Positions 51,790 through 59,996 of a stretch of DNA of 64,000 nucleotides are shown one piece after another. Made by a program: the position numbers and the translations under genes. A model generated the notes under the pieces. That model had not been told where the DNA came from and ran no database searches. It worked only from the letters and a program-made list of their open reading frames with translations. The DNA comes from Euglena gracilis (Eukaryota; Euglenida; Euglenophyceae; Euglenales): NCBI GenBank assembly GCA_039621445.1, contig CP154955.1:62537668-62601667 (forward strand). The letters run 5' to 3'. Within the stretch, counting starts at the first letter, position 1. Every line of letters begins with the position of its first letter.

Positions 51790-52041
51790 ATGGACAACAT
51801 TAGGTCTAGTTCATCTCATGTTATAATATCAGAGAGCAAACTACAATATTTGTGCAGTGAAATGGTACAATTAAGATCTCATATATTATATGCCAAGAAA
51901 CACTCAGAGTGCATACACAAAAGATCTTCTAGAAACATCAAGAAGAAAAGAGAAGATGCAATGATAGAAGCTATCAAAGTAACCGAAATGATACTCATGG
52001 ATAGAGATACTCGTGCGTTTCTCTACAAACATAATATTTAA
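51790..52041 (+). CDS. Hypothetical viral protein, 83 aa
   Basis: Starts MDNIRSSSSHVIISESKLQY. The C-terminal half is Lys/Arg-rich and probably helical (NIKKKREDAMIEAIKVTEMI). Its AT-rich codon use matches the block. It begins 31 bp after copy 3 ends and could be a detached continuation of it. No family recognised. Confidence 0.45.
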   Translation: MDNIRSSSSHVIISESKLQYLCSEMVQLRSHILYAKKHSECIHKRSSRNIKKKREDAMIEAIKVTEMILMDRDTRAFLYKHNI

Positions 52042-52181
52042 TTCCATAGATGATAGTATTTTTCTGAAAACGAAAAAGTTAGAAGGGTAGATGGCAAAGC
52101 CAAAGGGGAGGAGAGGAGAAGGGATGGCAAAGCCAAAGGGGGGGAAGGGTAAAGGATATATCTGAAGATCTCAAAGAGGTA

Positions 52182-52791
52182 TCATTCAGCTTCCCATGCC
52201 ATGAAGAGGTCGTCTTCAACATCATGGCACGAGGACTTGACCATTCTGTCAAGAATTTTGAGGATAGAGGTGGTTCCAATATCCCAGGTTTTCTCAAACT
52301 CTTCGAACCCAGAGATCCACCTTGACGTCATCTCTTCGAATATATATGAAGAGCATTCTGGTGAGTCCTCGTAGAAAATCTGAGCTAGTCGTAGGTACTC
52401 ATTGTTGTACAACTTAGTGGGATCGGCAGTGAAACCGAGACGGTTGCCTTGTGAGAAGCAGGTGAACACAGTCACAGTCTCAGTGGTGTGTCCATCTCGC
52501 AACAGCTTATTATATGTTCCATCGACGGAGATTATACACGTGGTACCATTAAGTTCCAAGTAGATATTGTCTCTGTCGTCGCACCTCCGAGACGTGTTCA
52601 GGCCTTGTTTAAGTGCCTGGCCAACCAAGAACTTCGTCGCTTCGAGGTAGCGCCTGAGTAGCGCTTCTCTTGTCATGAAAAGAATGGATTCTGCGCTCCA
52701 TCCGAGTACGGACAGCACCTCAGGGTGCTTGAGGCTGTGGAATGCAGCCGAATCTTCGACTTCCAGGATCCTAGGTACCTTTTGCGTTTTC
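52182..52791 (-). CDS. Hypothetical protein, start unclear
   Basis: The minus frame is open from after a TAG at 52792-52794 down to the stop at 52182-52184. It overlaps the end of the upstream gene, whose stop is at 52771. There is no ATG in the first ~80 bp. GTG at 52718 and an internal ATG are the only candidates, so the true 5' end may be lost. The product includes NIYLELNGTTCIISVDGTYN, DGHTTETVTVFTCFSQGNRL and FEEFEKTWDIGTTSILKILD. The G+C content is clearly higher than in the neighbouring viral genes. No family recognised. Confidence 0.5.
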
Positions 52792-53223
52792 TATAAGATC
52801 ATCAATTAAGTGTGTAGTATTTAATCTAGAAAATACATCAGTTTTCATGTTTTCACATTCGCTCACGACAACTGATACTATCCCTGCAAGAGTTGTAACA
52901 ACAGGTGCTAAGTTTTCTTTGATGGATTCCTTGCAGAGTCCTATATCTAACATGATTACCTTACCTGTCAGTATATCCACAGAATCACATTCTGTGTTTT
53001 TCTTGATTTCTATAAATGAAATTTCAGCACAAGTTGATTCCATAAGAATTGCATCTAACTCTAGCATTATTTTTCTAACCCTTGATGATATGGTACCACA
53101 TGGAGTGTTAGAATTCATAGTTATGAGTTCTGCAGTTAAATCATGTATCTTATCTGCTGACATATGTATTTTTCCCTGTGCCATTTCCATTTGAGCTATT
53201 TTCAAATCAGAACTGAAGGACAT
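52771..53223 (-). CDS. Hypothetical viral protein, 151 aa
   Basis: The ATG at 53223 (MSFSSDLKIAQMEMAQGK) is preferred to 53289, because an AAAATTGA lies between them, 33 bp upstream. The product is mixed helical, with a hydrophobic stretch near the C-terminus (LAPVVTTLAGIVSVVVSEC). It is AT-rich and intact. The stop overlaps the following open frame. No family recognised. Confidence 0.55.
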   Translation of the reverse strand: MSFSSDLKIAQMEMAQGKIHMSADKIHDLTAELITMNSNTPCGTISSRVRKIMLELDAILMESTCAEISFIEIKKNTECDSVDILTGKVIMLDIGLCKESIKENLAPVVTTLAGIVSVVVSECENMKTDVFSRLNTTHLIDDLIENAKGT

Positions 53224-53255
53224 TTTGATCTTGAATAATAAAACTGTTAATAAAA

Positions 53256-53263
53256 TCAATTTT
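53256..53263 (-). promoter_or_regulatory. AAAATTGA early-promoter-like motif
   Basis: Exact motif on the minus strand, 33 bp before the ATG at 53223. It lies in the short gap after the stop of the upstream gene. Confidence 0.6.
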
Positions 53264-53285
53264 ACAAAAAAGAGAACAATCTGCC

Positions 53286-53720
53286 TCAAAGAGACAACCG
53301 GGACAGCGCTTTTGCGTACCTGGAAATGAACTCCCTCAAACCATGTGGACTACTCGACACTTCGTCCATGAATTCTTGGAAGGTTATTCCTTCAGCGCGA
53401 AGGTCTTCTTCCATAGAGGCTTTTTCTTCTTTTGTCAGGGTTTCCTGTTTCATCAGGTCACTCCGGAACGCCTCTGGTATCGTCTCAGGTAGTTTCCTGA
53501 AACCTTTTGAGTCCCTGTAAAGTACAATCAGCCCATCCTTGTACACCTTGTCAGGTTCAGGGAAATCAGCCATGAATGCTTCCATCGTCCAAAAGTTACC
53601 AAACCTGTCGCCAGCGTTCGTTACCTTCTTCATTACCTTTACGTAGTCGTAGTGCCACATTTCTGGCAGGTAAAATGGGACTTTGGCTGGGACCTTTACA
53701 GAAGATGCTTTTGCACACAT
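53286..53720 (-). CDS. Hypothetical protein, 144 aa, possibly the C-terminal half of its neighbour
   Basis: Starts MCAKASSVKVPAKVPFYLPE and continues with aromatic and acidic residues (FGNFWTMEAFMADFPEPDKV, EDLRAEGITFQEFMDEVSSS). The first codons overlap the end of the upstream ORF by 25 bp in another frame, and no promoter motif precedes it. Either this is a translationally coupled gene or both ORFs are halves of one gene of about 265 codons split by a frameshift. G+C content is near 48 percent, unlike the surrounding AT-rich genes. No family recognised. Confidence 0.5.
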   Translation of the reverse strand: MCAKASSVKVPAKVPFYLPEMWHYDYVKVMKKVTNAGDRFGNFWTMEAFMADFPEPDKVYKDGLIVLYRDSKGFRKLPETIPEAFRSDLMKQETLTKEEKASMEEDLRAEGITFQEFMDEVSSSPHGLREFISRYAKALSRLSL

Positions 53721-54070
53721 CTTCTTTCCAATTCACCGCATTTATCAAGGGTTAGGCCGGTTCCCTTCAAGTTGAAGAGCATGAAGCGCAACACCTTACA
53801 GGCATATGCATCAAGATCCGTTTCCGTTCCGTTAAAGACTGCTGGCATTAACTTTTCTGGGTTCCATCTTATTTTGTCCTCAGGGGATGGTGTTTTCCCC
53901 CGCTTAGAGCATTCGTAGATGTCTGCGTGGTATTGTCTCCGCTTGTTCAGAGGCATGAGTCTGAAACAGATCTGCCCAAGGTCCAACATCATCACATCTG
54001 GGATGACAATCTTTCTGAGCATTGGGATGAACTCGTTGTCGATGAACGCGTCAAGATCGACCTTTTGCAT
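53696..54070 (-). CDS. Hypothetical viral protein, 124 aa
   Basis: The ATG at 54070 (MQKVDLDAFIDNEFIPMLRK) lies 48 bp after an exact AAAATTGA. The product has DLGQICFRLMPLNKRRQYHA and LDAYACKVLRFMLFNLKG. It may be the N-terminal half of a gene continuing in the 53286-53720 frame. It has a similar elevated G+C content. No family recognised. Confidence 0.5.
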   Translation of the reverse strand: MQKVDLDAFIDNEFIPMLRKIVIPDVMMLDLGQICFRLMPLNKRRQYHADIYECSKRGKTPSPEDKIRWNPEKLMPAVFNGTETDLDAYACKVLRFMLFNLKGTGLTLDKCGELERRCVQKHLL

Positions 54071-54117
54071 TACTGAAAATTACAGAATCTCCTATTGTTA
54101 CAATAGTCTCGAAAAAA

Positions 54118-54125
54118 TCAATTTT
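54118..54125 (-). promoter_or_regulatory. AAAATTGA early-promoter-like motif
   Basis: Exact motif on the minus strand, 48 bp before the ATG at 54070. Confidence 0.65.
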
Positions 54126-54144
54126 ATCAACAGTTAACGTAATA

Positions 54145-54538
54145 ATTAGATATTCCATTTAACCTTACCTTGTTGTCGATAATTTACCATGAATTCATAA
54201 TTATGGAAAGATAACTTATTATAGATTGGCTTCTAGAAAATCTACGTGAAATTACTGACTATGTATATTTCATTCATAGTGTATCGTCTTTTTTTGCTCC
54301 TTAAACATAGGATCTTCTTTCCAGAACTATCACATACATGAATTTCTACAGATGATTCAATGACAAAACTACAATATAGAAAATTCGCCATTGGACGACC
54401 ACAATAGATCAGTATTTGAGTTATCTACAAATTCCATCGTCGTAAATTATTGCTTGACAAAACACTAGTGAATTGTAAATCAGTAGAACCATTAAGAAAA
54501 TATATGGTTTGTTGTTAGTGTCATCTACACAAAACACA
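54145..54538. other. Viral intergenic or decayed stretch
   Basis: About 390 bp of AT-rich DNA without an open frame of note. Its composition matches the block, and it separates oppositely directed promoters. It may be a fully decayed gene. Confidence 0.5.
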
Positions 54539-54546
54539 AAAATTGA
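54539..54546 (+). promoter_or_regulatory. AAAATTGA early-promoter-like motif
   Basis: Exact motif on the plus strand, 60 bp before the ATG at 54606. It is the only plus-strand copy, and it precedes a plus-strand gene. Confidence 0.65.
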
Positions 54547-54605
54547 TTTTTTTACGCATAGTACGTTGGATAACGGTAAGTAAGTTTTCTCGAGCCTGAA
54601 AGTAT

Positions 54606-54818
54606 ATGGCTTCTCCTCTTGTTGCCTTCCCTAAGACGACCTTTCAGAGGCGTGGAAAGAAGGTTACATACATAAAGCGCGTGGAAAGAGATTTGCTATG
54701 GTTGATGAAACCTGCTAAATTAAGAGAAATAGAATATCAAATAAAAGAAGGTTCTGTTCTTGAGATAGCTAATGAAATCCACAAAAAGATAGAATATGTC
54801 AAATCTACGATGGAATGA
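54606..54818 (+). CDS. Small basic viral protein, 70 aa
   Basis: Starts MASPLVAFPKTTFQRRGKKV. The second half is predicted helical (AKLREIEYQIKEGSVLEIAN), with a net positive charge. Intact, with a promoter motif at the expected distance. Short basic proteins of this kind occur in large viruses, but I do not recognise the family. Confidence 0.55.
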   Translation: MASPLVAFPKTTFQRRGKKVTYIKRVERDLLWLMKPAKLREIEYQIKEGSVLEIANEIHKKIEYVKSTME

Positions 54819-54861
54819 TTTAGATTTTTTATCACATCCACAAACCAAGGAGGGGTATATG

Positions 54862-55594
54862 TTAATTTGGAACGCATTTATTTTCATTTAGCATATACCC
54901 AGTCTCACAACCCATAAATTTATTATCGTCAGTGCAAATTCCGTGTTTTGGACAAAATAACTCACAATATTCACCAATTTCTAGTGTATAGCATATACAT
55001 GGTTCAGTAGCATATGTTGTAAGGTCTCCATCGTATCCATTAATACATCCTTGCATGACACCATCTGAGCACCTTGAATGGGGAGGACATGGTTTGCATA
55101 TGTTGTTTAGTTGTATCTTGACGTCGAAAACCCCGTACTACATATAAATATATCATTAAAACATGATGCATAAGTAGGACAAGATGTACATTTGTCACCA
55201 TAGTAATAATATCCAGTGTTACATGTGAACGGAAAACTGCTAGTGCCAGTACTGCTAGTGTAACCAATAGTGCAAGTGCCAGTAGTGCTAGTGTAACCAG
55301 TAGTGCTAGTGCCAGTGCTGCTAGTGCCAGTAGTGCTAGTGCCAGTACTGCTAATATAACCAGTAGTGCTAGTGTAACCATTAGTGCTAGTGTAACCAGT
55401 AGTGCTAGTGTAACCAGTAGTGCTAGTGTAACCAGTAGTGCTAGTGTAACCAGTAGTGCCAGTGTAACCAGTAGTGCTAGTGTAACCAGTAGTGCTAGTG
55501 TGAGATCATTGAAGATAAAATTATATATACTGTTCCTAGAGTAATATAAAATTGTGATAATTATAAAAATTATAACTACAAGTGAAAATACCAT
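54862..55594 (-). pseudogene. Membrane-anchored Cys-rich viral protein, broken
   Basis: The ATG at 55594 begins a strongly hydrophobic segment (MVFSLVVIIFIIITILYYSR), a likely signal anchor. A tract of 18 bp repeats follows, then two Cys-rich stretches (CNTGYYYYGDKCTSCPTYAS; the last ~64 codons with CPKHGICTDDNKFMGCETGY, ending CVPN). The three parts lie in three different frames, with one shift at the start of the repeats and another near 55125-55135 by a GGGGTTTT run. In the frame of the Cys-rich parts the repeat reads Thr-Ser-Thr-Thr-Gly-Tyr, compatible with a surface stalk. The Cys spacing is EGF-like only in a loose sense. Confidence 0.55.
55241..55501. repeat. 18 bp repeat inside the Cys-rich gene
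   Basis: Units of AACCAGTAGTGCTAGTGT (plus strand) with 9 bp sub-variants such as GCTAGTGCC. All unit lengths are multiples of three, so copy-number change alone would keep frame. Confidence 0.9.
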
Positions 55595-55663
55595 CTAGTA
55601 TATTATTCGATATAAATTGAGATGTTTATTTATCGCAAAAAATAACACGAGAATAAATATTTT

Positions 55664-55873
55664 CTAAAATTCTCTGATCCAACTAAAACTTCCAGGAATT
55701 ACCACTAAATAATGGAGTACCATCTCCATCATATGTGTGGTAGTCCCGCATAGAATAATTATCATACACAGTACAACGATGTAGGTTCTTGATGGACACG
55801 TTGTTCCGGCAGCTGTTCTCGTTCCATCGAAGCTCAATAGATTTAAGCAAATTCTAGTGTTTTTGATACACAT
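55664..55873 (-). pseudogene. Degenerate small viral ORF
   Basis: An ATG at 55873 lies only 10 bp after an AAAATTGA, closer than for the other genes. This frame ends at 55664. A different frame over 55690-55850 looks more protein-like (NNVSIKNLHRCTVYDNYSMR, then YHTYDGDGTPLFSGNSWKF and stop) but has no start codon. A frameshifted gene for a small secreted or surface protein is likely. Confidence 0.4.
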
Positions 55874-55882
55874 AGATAAAAA

Positions 55883-55890
55883 TCAATTTT
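55883..55890 (-). promoter_or_regulatory. AAAATTGA early-promoter-like motif
   Basis: Exact motif on the minus strand upstream of the degenerate ORF at 55664-55873. Confidence 0.5.
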
Positions 55891-56003
55891 ATTTAACACA
55901 GTAACTTTAATGATCCTATCTTTTTATGAACTTGCGTTTCTCTTTCCATGTCCTAATGTAGAATATGTATCTATAATTATTTATCAGATGCTGTGTAAAC
56001 AGA

Positions 56004-56216
56004 TTATATATAACCTTGTATTTCTGTAGCTCTTTTTAAGTTCAATAAACTAGCCATAGTAGCACTACCTGCCTTTTCCTGATCTCCATTCATGAGAGCT
56101 GAAATAGCTTCATTTGTTTTTGCTTTACCAAGTTCTTTTTCAGCATCTAACTTAGATGAAAGCGAATCAATTAATAGCTTAATACCTATACAAGCTTTCT
56201 TCATAATCCTAACCAC
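56004..56216 (-). CDS. Hypothetical viral protein, 70 aa
   Basis: Starts MVRIMKKACIGIKLLIDSLS. It is helical throughout, with an Ala/Lys/Glu-rich centre (KAKTNEAISALMNGDQEKAG). It begins 17 bp after the stop of the truncated upstream gene on the same strand. A one-mismatch promoter motif (AAAATTGT) lies at 56261-56268, inside that gene. Not recognised. Confidence 0.5.
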   Translation of the reverse strand: MVRIMKKACIGIKLLIDSLSSKLDAEKELGKAKTNEAISALMNGDQEKAGSATMASLLNLKRATEIQGYI

Positions 56217-56232
56217 TCTCTTTTGTTCTCCG

Positions 56233-56505
56233 CTAGTTAATTATAGCATCATTTTCTAGGACAATTTTAAATTTGTAATTTAACATCTTTGGACCTTCTC
56301 GTGATATGTATATATCACTATTTAGCAATGTGTTTAGATACTTAACAAAAATCACTAGAACATCATGTCCATCGTTTAGATCGGGTTCTACTACTCCTGG
56401 TATTTGTGTTTCGCCTGTTGATGGGAAGCATTTTATGTAGTACTTATGAGATTTTAAATCTATTTTAACTACTGGTTCTACTGCTGAGTTAAAGCAAGTT
56501 CCATC
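56233..56505 (-). pseudogene. Viral gene truncated at the right edge
   Basis: An open minus frame of about 90 codons ending IVLENDAIIN and stop, with VVKIDLKSHKYYIKCFPSTG and LVIFVKYLNTLLNSDIYISR. It has viral codon use and no start codon. The frame passes into host-like sequence around 56500 and meets a stop at about 56551. The 5' part of the gene is missing, which places the insertion boundary inside this gene. Confidence 0.6.
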
Positions 56506-56536
56506 ACCTTGTATCTTCCTTGCACTCTGTGGGCAT

Positions 56537-56568
56537 GTGCATGTGACCCATCAACACAACTGGAATGA
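56537..56568 (+). repeat. Right flanking direct repeat
   Basis: Partner of 49114-49145. It lies about 30-40 bp beyond the last recognisable viral codon. Confidence 0.7.
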
Positions 56569-56872
56569 AAAGCGAATGTCTCGAAACAAACCAAACTCCC
56601 TGTCCACTTCTCCACCATCATCGCCTGCGTGTACGCCCACGTTGCGCGGTCACTCAATCCACGTCGCAGGCGTTGGAAGCAGAATGTTTTTCCGGAATGC
56701 TTCATTATGTAAAAAGATTATCCTCCTCCCTCCCGGCCGCGGGCAAGGGGTCCAGTTGCACGAGTGGGGGGGGGGCAATCAGGGGATGGGGTTGGGAAAC
56801 ATTGGGTTCGAAGGGGAGTAACCGAATTTGGAAGGTTGACTTTTTATGCATTTTTGAAACGAGCTAAGCAAG

Positions 56873-57085
56873 TTGGGTCTCCCCATCGGCCTGAGTGAGG
56901 AGTTCCAGGTTGGGCACTGGCGTACTGGTTTTCCCCCTGTCGACGGCTTGCTTGCCTGAAGTACAGAAGTTTCTTTTTGCCACTCCAATTTACTCTCTCC
57001 CACAAGCTGAGAACAGATCCCAACTTGGTTGAGAAGACCCACTGATGCTGAAAATCTGGCTTTTCCTTATCCTTTTTTTTAAAAC
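56873..57085. repeat. Block B'
   Basis: Right-hand copy of 46609-46820, located 370 bp beyond the right edge of the viral-like block and 1.6 kb before copy A'. Confidence 0.8.
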
Positions 57086-58095
57086 TTCGCTGAAATTCAA
57101 AACCAACCTGAGAATCAAATGTTTCCACAGGTGCAATTGAGGATATCAGGGGAATGGAAGAGATTCCACAGCTGGGAATTCAAAGAATGTCTTTCTTCGC
57201 GTCGTGGGAATTCAAAGAATCTTCACTTAAGGAGTTAGTGAAGCTGCCTGCCCATCCAGGTCCAAGGGACGGATACAGCTCTGTGAAGAGTGTGGTAGCG
57301 TAGTCCACGTGATGAGCATATTAGCATAGTCCGCGGGCGCTTGACCAGTTCCAACGAATAGGCCCAGTTGGCACACTTGGCTTTTGAGCACACAATACCC
57401 TCTGCGGTTTTGTACAAAGACACAACTATTCAAAAATTGCAGTTCTTTCAATCTCAGCTGTATCATTTTCTCCAGCAAGGAAAAAAAATATGTCCAGTGG
57501 CAGTGTTGAGCAAATTCTCCCACTCATTGAAATGATGCGTCAACGCACAAGCAGTATCAATGTGAAACTGAGTCGAGGAATTTATTCATGTCACCCAAGA
57601 GGAATCTGTGACCAATGTGGAGGAGAGTCGAAATTGCAGCGATTATCATAAGTTTAAAAAAGGATAATTGTCATGAAGAACAAAGCAGATTGGGTTAAAC
57701 GATGATGATGTACAATATTCTGACCATGTCGCTAAAATGATAAACTGCAATTTTTCAGGACACAAAAGAATTAGTAATTTTGACTGTTTTTTTTTTTTTA
57801 AGGAAAGAGCCCCTAGCTCACATTCCCTTTTAATGAATTCCCGAACATTTCAATGTCACACCTGGACAGCTTCCAAACGCATTCATTGCACAGCTTGTGT
57901 TCTGGGTTAGTTAATTGCACATTAATGATGTCCCTATTTTTGGAAGCCAGTGCAATTCTCATTGCAATTAGAAGGATGAGTTTTTTTTTCTTTGTGCCCA
58001 AACCTACCTGACAGTGTCAACGTTTTTCCCAATTCCAACTATTAATGATAATTGTTCAATAAAATAGCACAAATCATCGATACATTTTTCCTTAA

Positions 58096-58659
58096 TCAAT
58101 TTTGGTTTCTCAATGCAAAGTCAACATATTTCGTGTTCAATTCCATGAGCTCACGAAAGGGTTCAGATAATGCATTTGTGGGAACCGCCAGCTGTTTCAC
58201 ATAAAACCTTCCAAATTTTCCCAACCTTCCAAATCCTATCTTCTTAATCAATGTCTTGCAAGGCATCATTGAATCATAAGGTAATTGAAAATGAACGTGA
58301 GGGCTTGTGTTTTGCATGTTTATAATAGCAAAAAAAAACAGCAAAATCCACAAAATTAAGTAGATGAACAGGCTCCAGAGGCTGTTCTGACAAATATTGC
58401 ACAAAGCCTTCTGGAACCTGTACAACTTAGTCATTGGCTGGAAACCAGGGGCTGTATCTGCACCGTGTGATAGCGGTGTAGGAGCCCTCTGCTCCTGGTC
58501 AATAACAGAAAATTCTGCAGGACCAAAATCAATCTGCTGCCAAGTATACGTCCAATTTGAGTCCCTTTGGCCCAAAGCCCTCGCTTTCACCTTATGTGCA
58601 ACCTGCTTGGGTTGGAAAATTGGAGTAACAGTGAAAATCTTTTGTTCCATATTCCCCAA
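58096..58659 (-). CDS. Hypothetical protein, 187 codons
   Basis: The ATG at 58659 begins MGNMEQKIFTVTPIFQPKQV. The frame is open to 58096 and includes a very hydrophobic central segment (LWSLFIYLILWILLFFFAII) that could be a membrane helix or an unspliced T-rich intron, and ends YVDFALRNQN. It begins 9 bp to the left of the edge of copy A'. The corresponding place beside copy A (41900-42130) holds unrelated sequence. Not recognised. Confidence 0.4.
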   Translation of the reverse strand: MGNMEQKIFTVTPIFQPKQVAHKVKARALGQRDSNWTYTWQQIDFGPAEFSVIDQEQRAPTPLSHGADTAPGFQPMTKLYRFQKALCNICQNSLWSLFIYLILWILLFFFAIINMQNTSPHVHFQLPYDSMMPCKTLIKKIGFGRLGKFGRFYVKQLAVPTNALSEPFRELMELNTKYVDFALRNQN

Positions 58660-59591
58660 ACCAAATCACAGAGAGCTGGAAGGAAGAAAACGGACATGAA
58701 AATCCAGTCCCGAAAGGGAAAATGAGAATAAATATGAATATTTCCGCCCGTGGAGAAAGAAGGGAAAGCCATTAGGCAATCCCAATCGGGTCTGCTCACC
58801 TGTTGATTCAACCGTCACATCTCTTTTCTTCGAACCATGCTCCAAATTTTGCCACCAAAGGGACACCTTGCCTCCCGCCGCATGCCAACTTCGTGGTTTC
58901 AGTGGTGCTGTTTTGGTGGTCGGAGGCTGAGGCATTCATTTGGACAGGACGAAGAAAAGATGACGCCATGGGGTGGTAGCTTCCTTCCTAGGAGGGGTTG
59001 TGTCCATTCTCTCTGGTACCCCCCCCCCCCCGCCACCTGGTCCACACATTCCTTCCACTGGGTTCTGCGCCAATATCTGCTTTCGGAATTCCGATGGAAA
59101 ACAACTGCCCTCCCCAAGAAATGGTCGTTCCAAACCAGTTTGCGGTGCAGAATTCCCCTCCTATGAAGCTGATTTGTACAGTTGGGTATTTGTTTGGGAT
59201 GAGGTTCAGTATCTGGAGGTAACCAAATGCACAGGTGAGGTTGCGGATGGTTGATGTCGAGATTCCTCGTAAAACTTCGGATTAGGGCGCAGTTTAAGAA
59301 AATTCGACCCACCCCCGGGGGAGGGGGAGCAGCCAGCCAGCAGTTTTTCTCCAGCCATCATTTCAGCCCCATCAACCCTCCCCATCAACTAATTTTTATT
59401 TATTTTTTTCCAGCTGCCTTTTCCTTAAGGGCAGCTGGATGGTAACAGATTTTTTCGCTCTCGGGGATGCAAAAATGGGCCAAAAATGGGCCAAATGTCG
59501 TTCGCTTTCCAGCCTGGTTCGAACCCAGCCCAAGACCTCTGTGGGGGGAATTCAGCCAGCAGCCTTTTTCCAGCCAGCCCAAGTTTTCCAG

Positions 59592-59629
59592 CCTCCGAGC
59601 TGGACCCTCTCGGGGGTCCAGCTCAGAGG
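59592..59629. repeat. Hairpin in copy A'
   Basis: Counterpart of 43116-43153, with arms of 16 bp and one mismatch, followed in both copies by TCCAGCTCAGAGGTCC. Confidence 0.8.
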
Positions 59630-59796
59630 TCCCTTACTGACCAACCAAACGTGATCTCATAGATTTATCAATGGGGCATATTACACTTGTGCAGAATGAC
59701 TCTGAGCCAACCCACCGACATTCATTCCCTCCTGGAGACCCGGAATTTGTGCTTCAACCACGGGAGGTGATAATAGAGTCACACAGCAGCTCGGGC

Positions 59797-59996
59797 TGTG
59801 CGGGGGTCGGACCCTTCCCCCCCCCCCCCCCACCCACCGACCGGCCCCCCAGAGAGGTTCGGGGCTTGCTGGACAGCCCTGGCCGAGGGGGCCCTGCCCT
59901 GGGTGCCGGAGGTAGAGGTCGGCGAGCGGCATGGGGTACGTGGCGACCCTGGGGCCGTGGGGTACGGCGGCGGAGAGAATGGCCCCCCCCATGCCC
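59797..59996 (-). other. GC-rich insertion in copy A' with an open minus frame
   Basis: Relative to copy A (43300-43320) about 200 bp are present only here. The minus frame is open with strongly G/C third positions and reads AILSAAVPHGPRVATYPMPL then ADLYLRHPGQGPLGQGCPAS. It could be a captured exon or retrocopied fragment. No splice sites are evident. Confidence 0.35.

Larger units (their letters stand above)
49146..56505. mobile_element. Endogenous mimivirus-like viral fragment
   Basis: An AT-rich, intron-free block with closely spaced short ORFs on both strands, six exact AAAATTGA motifs each oriented toward the following ORF, a RING-finger protein and multicopy repeat-protein genes. All of these are typical of Imitervirales (mimivirus-like) genomes and absent from the flanking DNA. 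Several genes are broken and one is truncated at the right edge. A 32 bp imperfect direct repeat lies just outside each edge. The left junction is between 49146 and 49272, the right near 56490-56510. The host range of the source virus cannot be deduced beyond this organism itself. Confidence 0.7.

Noticed and set aside
49146-56505. Virophage or Polinton (Maverick) insertion
   Set aside because: No major capsid, packaging ATPase, integrase or protein-primed polymerase was recognised, and no long terminal inverted repeats. The promoter motif is the early motif of mimivirus-like giant viruses.
49146-56505. Pure assembly contamination by a viral contig
   Set aside because: Not excluded, but independent lesions in several genes, truncation at the right edge and matching 32 bp sequences outside both edges favour real integration. 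Spanning reads would decide.
58936-59312. Overlapping minus-strand ORFs at the edge of copy A'
   Set aside because: The alignment with copy A (42345-42911) shows conserved stretches switching between frames, so no single ORF can be taken as a gene.
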